Shown in pieces: positions 22,817-29,773 of a stretch of DNA of 32,593 nt. The DNA comes from an archaeon. Lineage in GTDB: Archaea; Iainarchaeota; Iainarchaeia; Iainarchaeales; DTGL01. The stretch's first letter is position 1; the number at the start of each line of letters is the position of its first letter. The notes under the pieces were generated by a model. That model saw only the letters and a list, made by a program, of their open reading frames with translations. It did not search any database and had not been told where the DNA came from. The position numbers were made by a program, and so were the translations under genes. The stretch is taken from the NCBI GenBank assembly GCA_029258755.1, contig JAPDKC010000016.1, positions 1-32,593 of the forward strand. The letters run 5' to 3'.

Positions 22817-23239
22817 ATGGCTGTTATAAACGCTGAAAACCTTGTACTTGGCAGGTTAGCGAGCATTGTAGCGGAAAGAGCGCTTAAAGGCGAAACTATA
22901 GATATAGTGAATGCTGAAAAAGCCATAATAATAGGGCATGAAAATAGTATTGTGGAAAAATGGAAGAGAAGGATTGATCTAAGCGCTAAAGGTAATCCAA
23001 GAAAGGGACCAAAATTTCCAAAAAGGCCTGATAGAATGCTAAGAAGAGCTATTGCAGGCATGCTACCTATGGAAAGCATACGCGGAAGAAAAGCGCTGAA
23101 AAGAGTGCGTGTATTTATAGGCATACCTGAAAGATTTAAAGATCAAGAGCTTGAAACTATTAAGATAGCCCAATACAATGGCAAGGAAGAAGCAATCACT
23201 TTAGGGGAATTAAGTAAAAAGCTTGGAGGAAAGTGGTAA
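22817..23239 (+). CDS. rpl13: 50S ribosomal protein L13 (uL13)
   Basis: 140 residues. L13 is an early assembly protein. Seen: AVINAENLVLGRLASIVAERALKGETIDIVNAEKAIIIG in pieces, GPKFPKRPDRMLRRAIAGMLP and RGRKALKRVRVFIGIPE. ATG 22817 follows GAGTGATTCCT; the upstream in-frame GTG belongs to that site. The stop is one base before the S9 start. Confidence 0.96.
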   Translation: MAVINAENLVLGRLASIVAERALKGETIDIVNAEKAIIIGHENSIVEKWKRRIDLSAKGNPRKGPKFPKRPDRMLRRAIAGMLPMESIRGRKALKRVRVFIGIPERFKDQELETIKIAQYNGKEEAITLGELSKKLGGKW

Positions 23240-23240
23240 C

Positions 23241-23657
23241 ATGGCAAAAAAAGGGAAAAAGCTTGGCATTACTTCCAAAGCAAAGAAGAAAACCGCTGTT
23301 GCAAGGGCATCTATAAGAGAAGGTAAAGGACGCGTTAGGATAAATAAAAAGAGCTTAGAAACTATAGAGCCAAAGTATTTGAGAATGTTCATAGCAGAGC
23401 CGCTTGCGATAGCTGGCGATATAGCAAAAAAGGTAGATATTGAGGTAAGCGTTAAAGGCGGGGGCTTTATGGCACAAGCGGTTAGTGCAAGGAGCGCTAT
23501 AGCAAAGGCCTTAGTTGCTTATACCAAGGACAAAGAGCTTGAAAAGCGGTTTAGAGCTTACGATAGACTCTTGCTTGTTGATGATCCAAGGAGGAAAGAG
23601 CCTAAAAAGCCTCTTGGAAGGGGCGCTAGAGCCAAAAAACAGCTTAGCAGAAGGTGA
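23241..23657 (+). CDS. rps9: 30S ribosomal protein S9 (uS9)
   Basis: 138 residues. The C-terminal tail of S9 reaches the P-site tRNA anticodon. Features: SKAKKKTAVARASIREGKGRVRINKK, VSVKGGGFMAQAVSARSAIAKALVAYTKD in pieces, LLVDDPRRKEPKKPLGRGARAKKQLSRR ending in Arg-Arg as required for the tail. ATG 23241 follows GGAGGAAAGTGGT at the end of L13. Confidence 0.96.
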   Translation: MAKKGKKLGITSKAKKKTAVARASIREGKGRVRINKKSLETIEPKYLRMFIAEPLAIAGDIAKKVDIEVSVKGGGFMAQAVSARSAIAKALVAYTKDKELEKRFRAYDRLLLVDDPRRKEPKKPLGRGARAKKQLSRR

Positions 23658-23662
23658 TGTAA

Positions 23663-23857
23663 TTGCTTATTCCCGTAAGATGTTTTTCTTGTGGTAGAGT
23701 AATTGGTGATCTGTACTACAAGTTCAAAGAAGAGGTTGAAAAAGGGAGGCATCCTAAAGAAGTGTTAGATGAACTCGGGGTAAAGAGATACTGCTGCAGA
23801 CGCATGCTACTTTCGCATGTTGAAGTGATAGATGAAGTGCTAAAATACAAAGGATAG
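23663..23857 (+). CDS. rpo10: DNA-directed RNA polymerase subunit N (RpoN), TTG start
   Basis: 64 residues, the small zinc-bound polymerase subunit equal to eukaryotic RPB10. Cys7 and Cys10 (PVRCFSCG) and Cys44-Cys45 (YCCRRML) form the atypical CX2C...CC site. The body [39 protein letters not shown] is diagnostic and is quoted here only in outline. There is no ATG in frame at the family start; TTG 23663 follows AAGGTGATG with good spacing. The usual neighbour subunit K is not found after it. Confidence 0.95.
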   Translation: MLIPVRCFSCGRVIGDLYYKFKEEVEKGRHPKEVLDELGVKRYCCRRMLLSHVEVIDEVLKYKG

Positions 23858-23865
23858 GTGAAAGC

Positions 23866-24486
23866 ATGGTAGAAAAAACACTAATACCTGCAAAGGAATA
23901 TTTAAAGGCAGGCATACATATAGGAGCGAAATTCAAGACCGAAGGAATGCGCAAATTTATATTTAAAAAAAGACCAGACAAGCTTAAGGTTCTAGATATA
24001 AGCACTATAGATGAGCGAATAAGGATTGCAAGCAGGTTTTTAGCTTCTTTTCAACCAGAAAAGGTTGTTGTTGTGTCGCAGAAGGAATACGGACAAGTTG
24101 CTGTTAAAAAGTTTGCAGAGCTTACAGGAGCTATAGCGTTTACAGGCCGCTTTGTTCCCGGAACCTTTACAAACCCTCAGTACAGAGACTTTGTTGAGCC
24201 AGCGGTTGTTGTTGTTACAGACCCCAATATAGATAAACAAGCTGTAAAAGAAGCTGCTGCTCAGCATGTTCCTATAGTTGCACTTTGCAGCACAGATGAC
24301 AAAACCGCTTACATAGATTTGGTTATTCCTTGTAACAATAAAGGGCGGAAAAGCTTAGCGCTTGTCTACTGGCTCCTAGCAAGAGAAGTTTTAAAGGCAA
24401 GAGGAGCTATTAAAACCGATAAGGAATTCACCGCAAAACCAGAGGAATTTGAGTTTACCGCACCTTCCCTTGAGTCCAAAAAATAG
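23866..24486 (+). CDS. rps2: 30S ribosomal protein S2 (uS2)
   Basis: 206 residues, archaeal SA-type without the eukaryotic C-terminal extension. Features: YLKAGIHIGAKFKTEGMRKFIFKKRPDKLKVLDI in pieces, GRFVPGTFTNPQYRDFVEPAVVVVTDP, VPIVALCSTDDKTAYIDLVIPCNNKGRKSLALVYWLLARE. A GATAGGTGAAAGC site precedes the ATG. It is the last gene of this run; a promoter for the next gene follows. Confidence 0.96.
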   Translation: MVEKTLIPAKEYLKAGIHIGAKFKTEGMRKFIFKKRPDKLKVLDISTIDERIRIASRFLASFQPEKVVVVSQKEYGQVAVKKFAELTGAIAFTGRFVPGTFTNPQYRDFVEPAVVVVTDPNIDKQAVKEAAAQHVPIVALCSTDDKTAYIDLVIPCNNKGRKSLALVYWLLAREVLKARGAIKTDKEFTAKPEEFEFTAPSLESKK

Positions 24487-24522
24487 CTAAGCATTAATTT
24501 ATTTTCCTTGTTATTTTTTACT

Positions 24523-25317
24523 ATGAAGGTTAGAGAACCTGCTGTTGCTGGCCAATTCTACCCCGGTTCGGAAGAGGAATTATTAAGCATGCTAAATCGC
24601 TTTTTTGCAAGAAAAGCTAAAGCAATTGCTAGCGAAGTTATAGCTCCGCACGCTGGCTATATATACAGCGGCCAAATAGCTGCAGAAAGCTTTAAGAGAT
24701 TAAAAAAAGCAAAAACAATTGTGATTCTATGCCCTAACCATACTGGTTTAGGGAGCGAGATAGCTGTAAGTGAAAGTGAAGCTTGGCTTACGCCATTGGG
24801 CAAAGTTTACTTAGACACAAAGCTTGCCGAGCAGATAGTAGAAAAAAGCAGTGCAACATTTGATGAGCTAGCACATATAAGCGAGCATTCAGCAGAAGTG
24901 CAAGTTCCATTTATACAATATCTTTTCAGGGACTCCAAAATCTTACCTATAACCATAGGCACAGATAATTTTGACTTATTAATAGAGCTTGCTAATGCTT
25001 TGGCGGAAGCCTCCAAGAAAACAAAATTTTCCTTGGTTGCTTCAAGCGATTTCTCTCATTTTGTGCCCCTTAAATTCGCAAAACAGAAGGATCTGAAAGC
25101 GATAGAATTTATAAAGAAGCTAGACACTGAAGGATTCTATAACTTTGTTACAAAAAACCGCTTAAGCATCTGTGGCTATGCGCCAATAACAGTTGCTATG
25201 CATTACTGCAAATTGAAAAGAAGAAAAGGTGCAAAGCTCGTAAAGTATGATACTTCTGCCAGGGTTACAGGAGACAAAAGCAATGTTGTTGGATATGCAA
25301 GCATTATTTTTGTATAA
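24523..25317 (+). CDS. MEMO1-like protein (AmmeMemoRadiSam family)
   Basis: 264 residues. The family resembles class III extradiol dioxygenases; human MEMO1 binds metal, and the archaeal role is unsettled. Conserved metal-site-type motifs: REPAVAGQFYP, APHAGYIYSG (about 42-51), CPNHTG, EHSAEVQVPFIQ, SSDFSHF and CGYAPI. ATG 24523 lies about 24 bases after a TATA-like AATTTATT (24496-24503), with no Shine-Dalgarno motif, suggesting a leaderless message. It follows S2 here, a common archaeal neighbourhood. It looks intact. Confidence 0.92.
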   Translation: MKVREPAVAGQFYPGSEEELLSMLNRFFARKAKAIASEVIAPHAGYIYSGQIAAESFKRLKKAKTIVILCPNHTGLGSEIAVSESEAWLTPLGKVYLDTKLAEQIVEKSSATFDELAHISEHSAEVQVPFIQYLFRDSKILPITIGTDNFDLLIELANALAEASKKTKFSLVASSDFSHFVPLKFAKQKDLKAIEFIKKLDTEGFYNFVTKNRLSICGYAPITVAMHYCKLKRRKGAKLVKYDTSARVTGDKSNVVGYASIIFV

Positions 25318-25474
25318 GAAGCTGGTTAAAACTTTTTTGTAAAAAATTAACTACTTGAGGTTTAAAGGTTTAAATGTAACAATTATAAATAAAATATGCC
25401 TAATAATAATGGCAAAAAGAAAGATTTTAAAAGGGTGAAAACTTTTAATTTATGGGAATTATAAAGGCGGTAAT
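25318..25474 (+). promoter_or_regulatory. Control region upstream of the TrmB-like regulator
   Basis: 157 bases without a sizeable gene. A T-run just after the MEMO stop (CTTTTTTG at 25332-25339) may end that transcript. A tandem duplicate GGTTTAAA GGTTTAAA lies at 25359-25374, then a TATA-like TTATAAATA near 25383-25391 and a second candidate ATTTTAAAA near 25424. A nine-codon reading frame starts at ATG 25409. The GAAAGGCGGTAAT-like site (AAAGGCGG at 25463-25470) serves the TrmB gene. The tandem repeat could be an operator or duplicated promoter element. Confidence 0.4.
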
Positions 25475-26209
25475 ATGCAAAATGAGGAAATAATCAGGTT
25501 ATTTCAGCGTTTAGGGCTGACTGAATATGAATCCAAAACCTTAAATGCGCTTATAAAGGTTAAAGAAGCCAAAGCTCCTGAGCTCTCTCGCTTAGCAGAG
25601 GTTCCTAAAACCCGAGTTTATGATGTGTTAGAAAAACTTATGGAAAGAAATCTTGTAATAGAGATGCAGGGTAGACCCAAACGGTATAGAGCAAACGAGA
25701 TAGAAAAAATATTTGATATGCTTATTGATGAAAGACGCAAAGAGTTAAATGAACTAGCGCAAGCCGTTGAGAAAGCAAAGAAGGTAATTCAAGCCAACAA
25801 GATTGAAGACGCAAAGGTAAGCCGCGTGCTTAGGGTTAAAGACATCCATGATTTAGCAAAAATAATAGCCCAAGAGCTCCAAACAGCGAAAGATTCTGTA
25901 ATAGGCTTTGCAGAGATTCTGCCAAAGCATACAACGCTGAGAAGAGCATTTCAAGAACTAAAGGCAAAGAATGTAGATATCAAGCTTTTGCATCCAAAGG
26001 CAGATGAGCTCGCAGAGCTAGCAAAACATGGCGTAGATATAAAAAAAGCCGACCATGGGCTAGAAGCGTACATCGTGGATGGAAAAAAATTGATTATATC
26101 CCTTAGTGATTTGAAAAAGGAGCAGGGCGAATACAGCTTTGCGATATGGCATGGAGCACCAATAATAGAACCTCTAAAAAGGCATTTCGAACAGCATTGG
26201 TCAAAATAG
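25475..26209 (+). CDS. TrmB-family transcriptional regulator
   Basis: 244 residues. The N-terminal winged helix (about 8-75) reads FQRLGLTEYESKTLNALIKVKEAKAPELSRLAEVPKTRVYDVLEKLMERNLV in pieces and then QGRPKRYRANE, the standard TrmB layout. A helical linker follows (FDMLIDERRKELNELAQAVEKAKKVI, about 90-115). The C-terminal part (about 128-244) resembles the phospholipase-D-like effector domain of TrmB-like proteins (VIGFAEILPKHTTLRRAFQEL, GAPIIEPLKRHFEQHW). Sugar-binding TrmB proteins have a longer C-terminal region, so the ligand is unknown. It is flanked by its own promoter region, and autoregulation is possible. Confidence 0.88.
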   Translation: MQNEEIIRLFQRLGLTEYESKTLNALIKVKEAKAPELSRLAEVPKTRVYDVLEKLMERNLVIEMQGRPKRYRANEIEKIFDMLIDERRKELNELAQAVEKAKKVIQANKIEDAKVSRVLRVKDIHDLAKIIAQELQTAKDSVIGFAEILPKHTTLRRAFQELKAKNVDIKLLHPKADELAELAKHGVDIKKADHGLEAYIVDGKKLIISLSDLKKEQGEYSFAIWHGAPIIEPLKRHFEQHWSK

Positions 26210-26232
26210 CTGTAAAGCCAAATTTACTCTAA

Positions 26233-26240
26233 TTTTTAAA
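26233..26240 (+). promoter_or_regulatory. TATA box of gltX, leaderless arrangement
   Basis: TTTTTAAA is centred about 27 bases before ATG 26264. No GGTG-type site lies before the ATG, so transcription probably starts at the start codon. Confidence 0.55.
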
Positions 26241-26263
26241 ACTATTGGTATTTAACTAAGAGT

Positions 26264-27925
26264 ATGCAAGAGCTTGAGAAAAAAGCATATAAGTATGCAA
26301 TAAAAAATGCTTATTTGCACGATGGCAAAGCTGATTTAGGGGCTGTTATAGGGAAGATAAAGGCATTAGCCCCTGATATCGAGATAAAGGAAGCTATAGA
26401 GTATGCTAAAGCTGCTGTTGAAAAGGTAAATAGCATGCAATTTGATGAGATAAAAGCAGAATATGAACGCTTTGAGAGGGAGGAGGGCTTTGAATTAAAG
26501 CCTGTAGAGAAGGAAGATAAGCTTCCTGAGCTTCCATGGGCGGAGCAGCAAGAGGTTGTTACAAGGTTTGCACCAAACCCAAATGGGCTAATGCATCTTG
26601 GCAGCGCAAGAGCCGCAATACTAAGCCATGAGTATGCAAAACGTTACAACGGAAAATTTCTGCTGAGGTTTGATGATACCGATCCTAAAGTAAAAACACC
26701 CATTCCCGATGCGGAAAGATTATTTAAAAGGGATTTAAAATGGCTAAAATGCGATGTTTACAAAACCTACTTCGCAAGCGACAGATTAAACATTTATGAG
26801 GAATATATGCGAAAGCTTATTGAGATGGGCAGAGCATACGTTTGTGTTTGCGATCCTGAAGAGTGGCGTACTAGGATAAAGGCACAAAAAGCTTGTCCTT
26901 GTAGAAATTTAAGTCCAAAGGAGCATATGGAAAGGTTTGAAAGGATGGTAAGGCATGAATTCAAGGAAGGTGAAGCTGTTCTTAGAATAAAGACGCTCTT
27001 GAGCCATAAAGATCCTAGCGTAAGGGATTGGTGGATCGCAAAGATCGTTGATGAGCCCATGCATCCAAGAGTTTCTAGCACGCAGCACGTATGGCCAAGC
27101 TATAATTTTGCATCAGCGATAGATGATCATTTGCTAGGTGTTACTCTTATTATAAGAGGTCAGGAGCATCAACAGAACGAAACAAAACAGATGTTTTTGT
27201 ATAGCTACTTTGGCTGGGAGTATCCGCATACCATATACACAGGCAGGGTGATGCTTGAAGGTGCTGTGCTTTCAACATCTAAGATAAGGGAAGGTATAGA
27301 AAAAGGCATATATATTGGCTGGGATGATCCTCGCTTAGGAACTATTGCAGCATTAAGAAGGCGTGGCTTCCAAGCTGAAACCATAAGGAAGGTAATACTG
27401 GACATTGGAATAAAACCAAGCGATACAACTATTGAATGGAATACGCTGGCTGCTATAAATAGAGAATTTATAATCAATAGAAGCGAGCGCGTAAGTGTTA
27501 TAGAGGAACCTTTTAAGCTTATAGTAGAATATGCGCCTGCAAAACAAGTAAAAACGGACTTTGGCACAATTCAGCTAAACGAAGGTTTGCAAGATTTTAT
27601 AGTGGAAAAAAAGCATATTGAGAATAAGCTTAATGCTATTGTTAGGTTACGTAATGCTTACAACGTAAAGATAAAGAAGATAACAGCCTTACAAGCGTTT
27701 GCAGAATATGTTGGAGACGAAAAGAGAGAGCCGATAATTCCTTGGATAACAGAACCTGTAGAGATAGAAATAATGATGCCTGATGCCAAAAAGATAAAGC
27801 GTGTTACAGACAAGCGCATTCTTCGCAAAAAAGTGGATGAAACATGCTACATAGACAATCTTGGCTTTGTAAGAATAGATAATGTGACAGAGACAAAGGT
27901 AGAAGCATGGTTCGCGCATCGCTAG
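26264..27925 (+). CDS. gltX: Glutamyl-tRNA synthetase, archaeal type
   Basis: 553 residues, archaeal/eukaryotic GlxRS class I enzyme that charges tRNA-Glu (and in archaea without GlnRS also tRNA-Gln). An N-terminal helical extension (1-95) precedes the Rossmann domain. The HIGH-type motif is PNPNGLMHLGSARAA (about 107-121), with Ser in place of the last His. The motif LRFDDTDPK follows, and the KMSKS-type loop is VLSTSKIREG. A Cys-rich stretch CVCDPEEW...ACPCRNLSP lies in the middle. The C-terminal beta-barrel anticodon-binding part (about 400-553) is of the archaeal type. It seems to be its own transcription unit. Confidence 0.95.
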   Translation: MQELEKKAYKYAIKNAYLHDGKADLGAVIGKIKALAPDIEIKEAIEYAKAAVEKVNSMQFDEIKAEYERFEREEGFELKPVEKEDKLPELPWAEQQEVVTRFAPNPNGLMHLGSARAAILSHEYAKRYNGKFLLRFDDTDPKVKTPIPDAERLFKRDLKWLKCDVYKTYFASDRLNIYEEYMRKLIEMGRAYVCVCDPEEWRTRIKAQKACPCRNLSPKEHMERFERMVRHEFKEGEAVLRIKTLLSHKDPSVRDWWIAKIVDEPMHPRVSSTQHVWPSYNFASAIDDHLLGVTLIIRGQEHQQNETKQMFLYSYFGWEYPHTIYTGRVMLEGAVLSTSKIREGIEKGIYIGWDDPRLGTIAALRRRGFQAETIRKVILDIGIKPSDTTIEWNTLAAINREFIINRSERVSVIEEPFKLIVEYAPAKQVKTDFGTIQLNEGLQDFIVEKKHIENKLNAIVRLRNAYNVKIKKITALQAFAEYVGDEKREPIIPWITEPVEIEIMMPDAKKIKRVTDKRILRKKVDETCYIDNLGFVRIDNVTETKVEAWFAHR

Positions 27926-27940
27926 CGACTTTACAAAGCA

Positions 27941-27948
27941 TTTTAAAA
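27941..27948 (+). promoter_or_regulatory. TATA box of the L7Ae operon
   Basis: TTTTAAAA lies 16 bases after the gltX stop. A start site near 27971-27974 would leave a leader of about 45 bases with a small CGG/CCG hairpin (27978-27980 with 27990-27992) and a strong GGAGGTG site at 28004-28010. Confidence 0.45.
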
Positions 27949-28017
27949 CTTCCCATGTAATAAATTAAGTAAGCGAGCGGCTTATTTTACCGATGAAATA
28001 TTTGGAGGTGTGGTTTT

Positions 28018-28398
28018 ATGGAATTTAGCGTTCCTGAGGAGCTGATGGCAGAGCAGCTCAGAGTACTTGAAAGAATCAAAGAGAAAGGTAAGCTTAAGGT
28101 TGGCGTTAATGAGGTTACAAAAGCTATTGAAAGGGAGCAAGCAAAGCTTGTGTTTATAGCTAAAGATGTTGATCCAAAAGAGATTGTGATGCATCTGCCA
28201 GTATTATGCGAGGAAAAGGGCATACCTTATACCTATGTAAATAGCAAGAAGGAGTTAGGTGAAAAGGCAGGCATAGATGTAGCAGCAAGCAGCGTTGCTG
28301 TTATAGACCCGGGAGCAGCAAACAAAGAATTTGCTGAACTGGTTAAAAAGATAAAGGAGCTTAAGGAAAAGAAGGAAAGAAAGGAAAAAGCACAGTAA
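28018..28398 (+). CDS. rpl7ae: 50S ribosomal protein L7Ae (eL8), kink-turn binding protein
   Basis: 126 residues. In archaea L7Ae binds kink-turns in 23S rRNA, box C/D and H/ACA guide RNAs and, in many species, RNase P RNA. Core: KLKVGVNEVTKAIEREQAKLVFIAKDVDPKEIVMHLPVLCEEKGIPYTYV in pieces, matching the family helix-strand pattern, then KELGEKAGIDVAASSVAVID. A Lys/Glu-rich tail ends it. Its strong GGAGGTG site and longer leader stand out from most genes here. It leads a small operon with S28e and L24e. Confidence 0.96.
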   Translation: MEFSVPEELMAEQLRVLERIKEKGKLKVGVNEVTKAIEREQAKLVFIAKDVDPKEIVMHLPVLCEEKGIPYTYVNSKKELGEKAGIDVAASSVAVIDPGAANKEFAELVKKIKELKEKKERKEKAQ

Positions 28399-28409
28399 AG
28401 GTGGCTTAA

Positions 28410-28616
28410 ATGAGCGAAGGAACGCCGGCTAAGGTAGTTGAGATAATAAAAAGAACAGGCGTGCAAGGCGAAATTGTGCAGGCGCTTGTGCAGATACTAG
28501 AAGGTCCTGAAAAAGGAAGGATAAAAAGGCGTAATATAAAGGGAAACGTGCGTTTAGGAGACGTAGTAATATTGCTCGACACAGAGATTGAAGCAACAGA
28601 AATTAAGGAGGTCTAA
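28410..28616 (+). CDS. rps28e: 30S ribosomal protein S28e (eS28)
   Basis: 68 residues, archaeal/eukaryotic-specific. Features: [57 protein letters not shown] across the protein, in pieces diagnostic of S28e (notably [11 protein letters not shown]). AAAGGTGGCTTAA precedes the ATG. Confidence 0.96.
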   Translation: MSEGTPAKVVEIIKRTGVQGEIVQALVQILEGPEKGRIKRRNIKGNVRLGDVVILLDTEIEATEIKEV

Positions 28617-28620
28617 AGGA

Positions 28621-28788
28621 ATGAAATGTTCCTTTTGCGGCAAAGAGATAAAGCCTGGCACAGGCATCATCTTTGTCTTTAAAACAGGAAAAAAACTTAA
28701 TTTCTGCTCTAGGAAATGTGAAAGAAATATGCTTGTGCTGAAAAGAAAGCCCACAAAACTGAAATGGGCGAAAAAACAAAAAAGCTAA
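28621..28788 (+). CDS. rpl24e: 50S ribosomal protein L24e (eL24)
   Basis: 55 residues with a four-Cys zinc site: Cys3, Cys6 (KCSFCGKEI) and Cys29, Cys33 (FCSRKCERN). KPGTGIIFVFKTGK and the basic RKPTKLKW end are typical. ATG 28621 is preceded by AAGGAGGTCTAAAGG; the longer upstream reading lies inside S28e. It lies between S28e and ndk, the usual archaeal order. Confidence 0.95.
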   Translation: MKCSFCGKEIKPGTGIIFVFKTGKKLNFCSRKCERNMLVLKRKPTKLKWAKKQKS

Positions 28789-28801
28789 GGAGTGATTTTG
28801 T

Positions 28802-29280
28802 ATGCTCCAAAGAACGCTTATAATCCTAAAGCCCGATGCGGTAAAAAGAGGGTTTGTAGGCAAGATAATATCGCGGTTCGAGGAAAAAGGGCTTAAGATC
28901 GTTGCTATGAAAATGGTTCAGCTCGACAAGAAACTTTGGAAAAGCATTATGAAGAGCATAAGGGCAAGCCTTTTTTTGAAAGCTTGGTAAACTTTATGCA
29001 CAGTGGCCCTGTAATACTGGCTATACTTGAAGGCTTCGATGCTATAAAGGTTGTAAGAAAGCTTGTAGGCAAAACAAATGGCAGAGAAGCAGAGCCTGGA
29101 ACAATAAGAGGCGACTTTTCTATGAGTCAGCAAAATAACCTTATTCATGCGTCCGCTGACGAAGAAGTTGCAGAGCGTGAAATAAAGCTTTTCTTTTCAC
29201 AGGATGAGATTCTAAGCTATAAAAAGGATGAAGAGCTTGTTTATTCCAAAGATGAGCTAGAGAAGCTTAAAGGCGGTTAG
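28802..29280 (+). pseudogene. ndk: Nucleoside diphosphate kinase interrupted by a frameshift
   Basis: Ndk passes phosphate between NTPs and NDPs via a phospho-His. Frame 1 from ATG 28802 encodes [44 protein letters not shown] in pieces, then leaves the family pattern and stops at 28988-28990. From about 28936 the -1 frame resumes with [42 protein letters not shown] and the catalytic NLIHAS. Joining them gives about 159 residues, a normal Ndk. The break lies in AAACTTTGGAAAAG; one extra T in the T-run restores K-L-L-E-K-H-Y. All catalytic and binding residues are present across the two frames. This may be a sequencing or assembly error, a recent mutation, or a -1 frameshift; TTG 28936 could also start the second half. 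Confidence 0.88.
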
Positions 29281-29712
29281 ATGATTGTCAAGGTAAAGAA
29301 GCTTTCCAAAGACGCTAAACTGCCTGAGAGAGCGCTTAAAGGCGATGTTGGCTTTGATTTGTTCTCGAATGAAGAAGCTGTTCTAAAACCAGGTGAGTGG
29401 AAGCTTATAGGCACAGGGTTGAAGATAGCATTGCCAGAAGGTTATGAAGCGCAAGTAAGGCCCAAAAGTGGCTTAGCGCTTAATCATGGCATAACAGTGC
29501 TCAATACGCCAGGAACAATCGACTCTGGCTACAGAGGGGAGATAAAGGTAATATTGATAAATCTAAGTGATAAGGAGTTTAAGATTGAGAAGGGGCAAAA
29601 GATAGCCCAAATTGTCTTTAATAAGGTTGAAATACCTGAGCTGCAAGAAGTTGCAGAACTAGATACAACAGAGCGTAACGAAAGAGGCTTTGGCTCAACG
29701 GGCCTTCATTAA
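29281..29712 (+). CDS. dut: dUTP diphosphatase (dUTPase), trimeric type
   Basis: 143 residues. It hydrolyses dUTP to dUMP, keeping uracil out of DNA. The five trimeric dUTPase motifs are all seen: GDVGFDLFS (about 21-29), RPKSGLAL, GTIDSGYRGEIKVIL, GQKIAQIVF and the Arg/Gly-rich RGFGSTG near the end. The ATG directly abuts the ndk stop (TTAGATG), so it is probably read from the same message, and the ndk frameshift should not prevent its translation fully because the second ndk frame ends there. Confidence 0.96.
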   Translation: MIVKVKKLSKDAKLPERALKGDVGFDLFSNEEAVLKPGEWKLIGTGLKIALPEGYEAQVRPKSGLALNHGITVLNTPGTIDSGYRGEIKVILINLSDKEFKIEKGQKIAQIVFNKVEIPELQEVAELDTTERNERGFGSTGLH

Positions 29713-29738
29713 GTTTTTTATGTAAGACAGAGTTTTAG

Positions 29739-29746
29739 TTTTAAAA
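29739..29746 (+). promoter_or_regulatory. TATA box of the aIF5B operon
   Basis: TTTTAAAA in the 61-base gap after dut lies about 28-35 bases before ATG 29774, giving a leader of only a few bases. The gap also contains TTTTTTATG (29714-29722), a possible terminator for the previous unit. Confidence 0.45.
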
Positions 29747-29773
29747 AGAAAGAACTTATTGTAGTGGATAACA

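Noticed and set aside
27975-28000. Kink-turn in the L7Ae leader
   Set aside because: The tandem G-A pairs and three-base bulge could not be arranged with the available bases; kept only as a low-level note on the leader.
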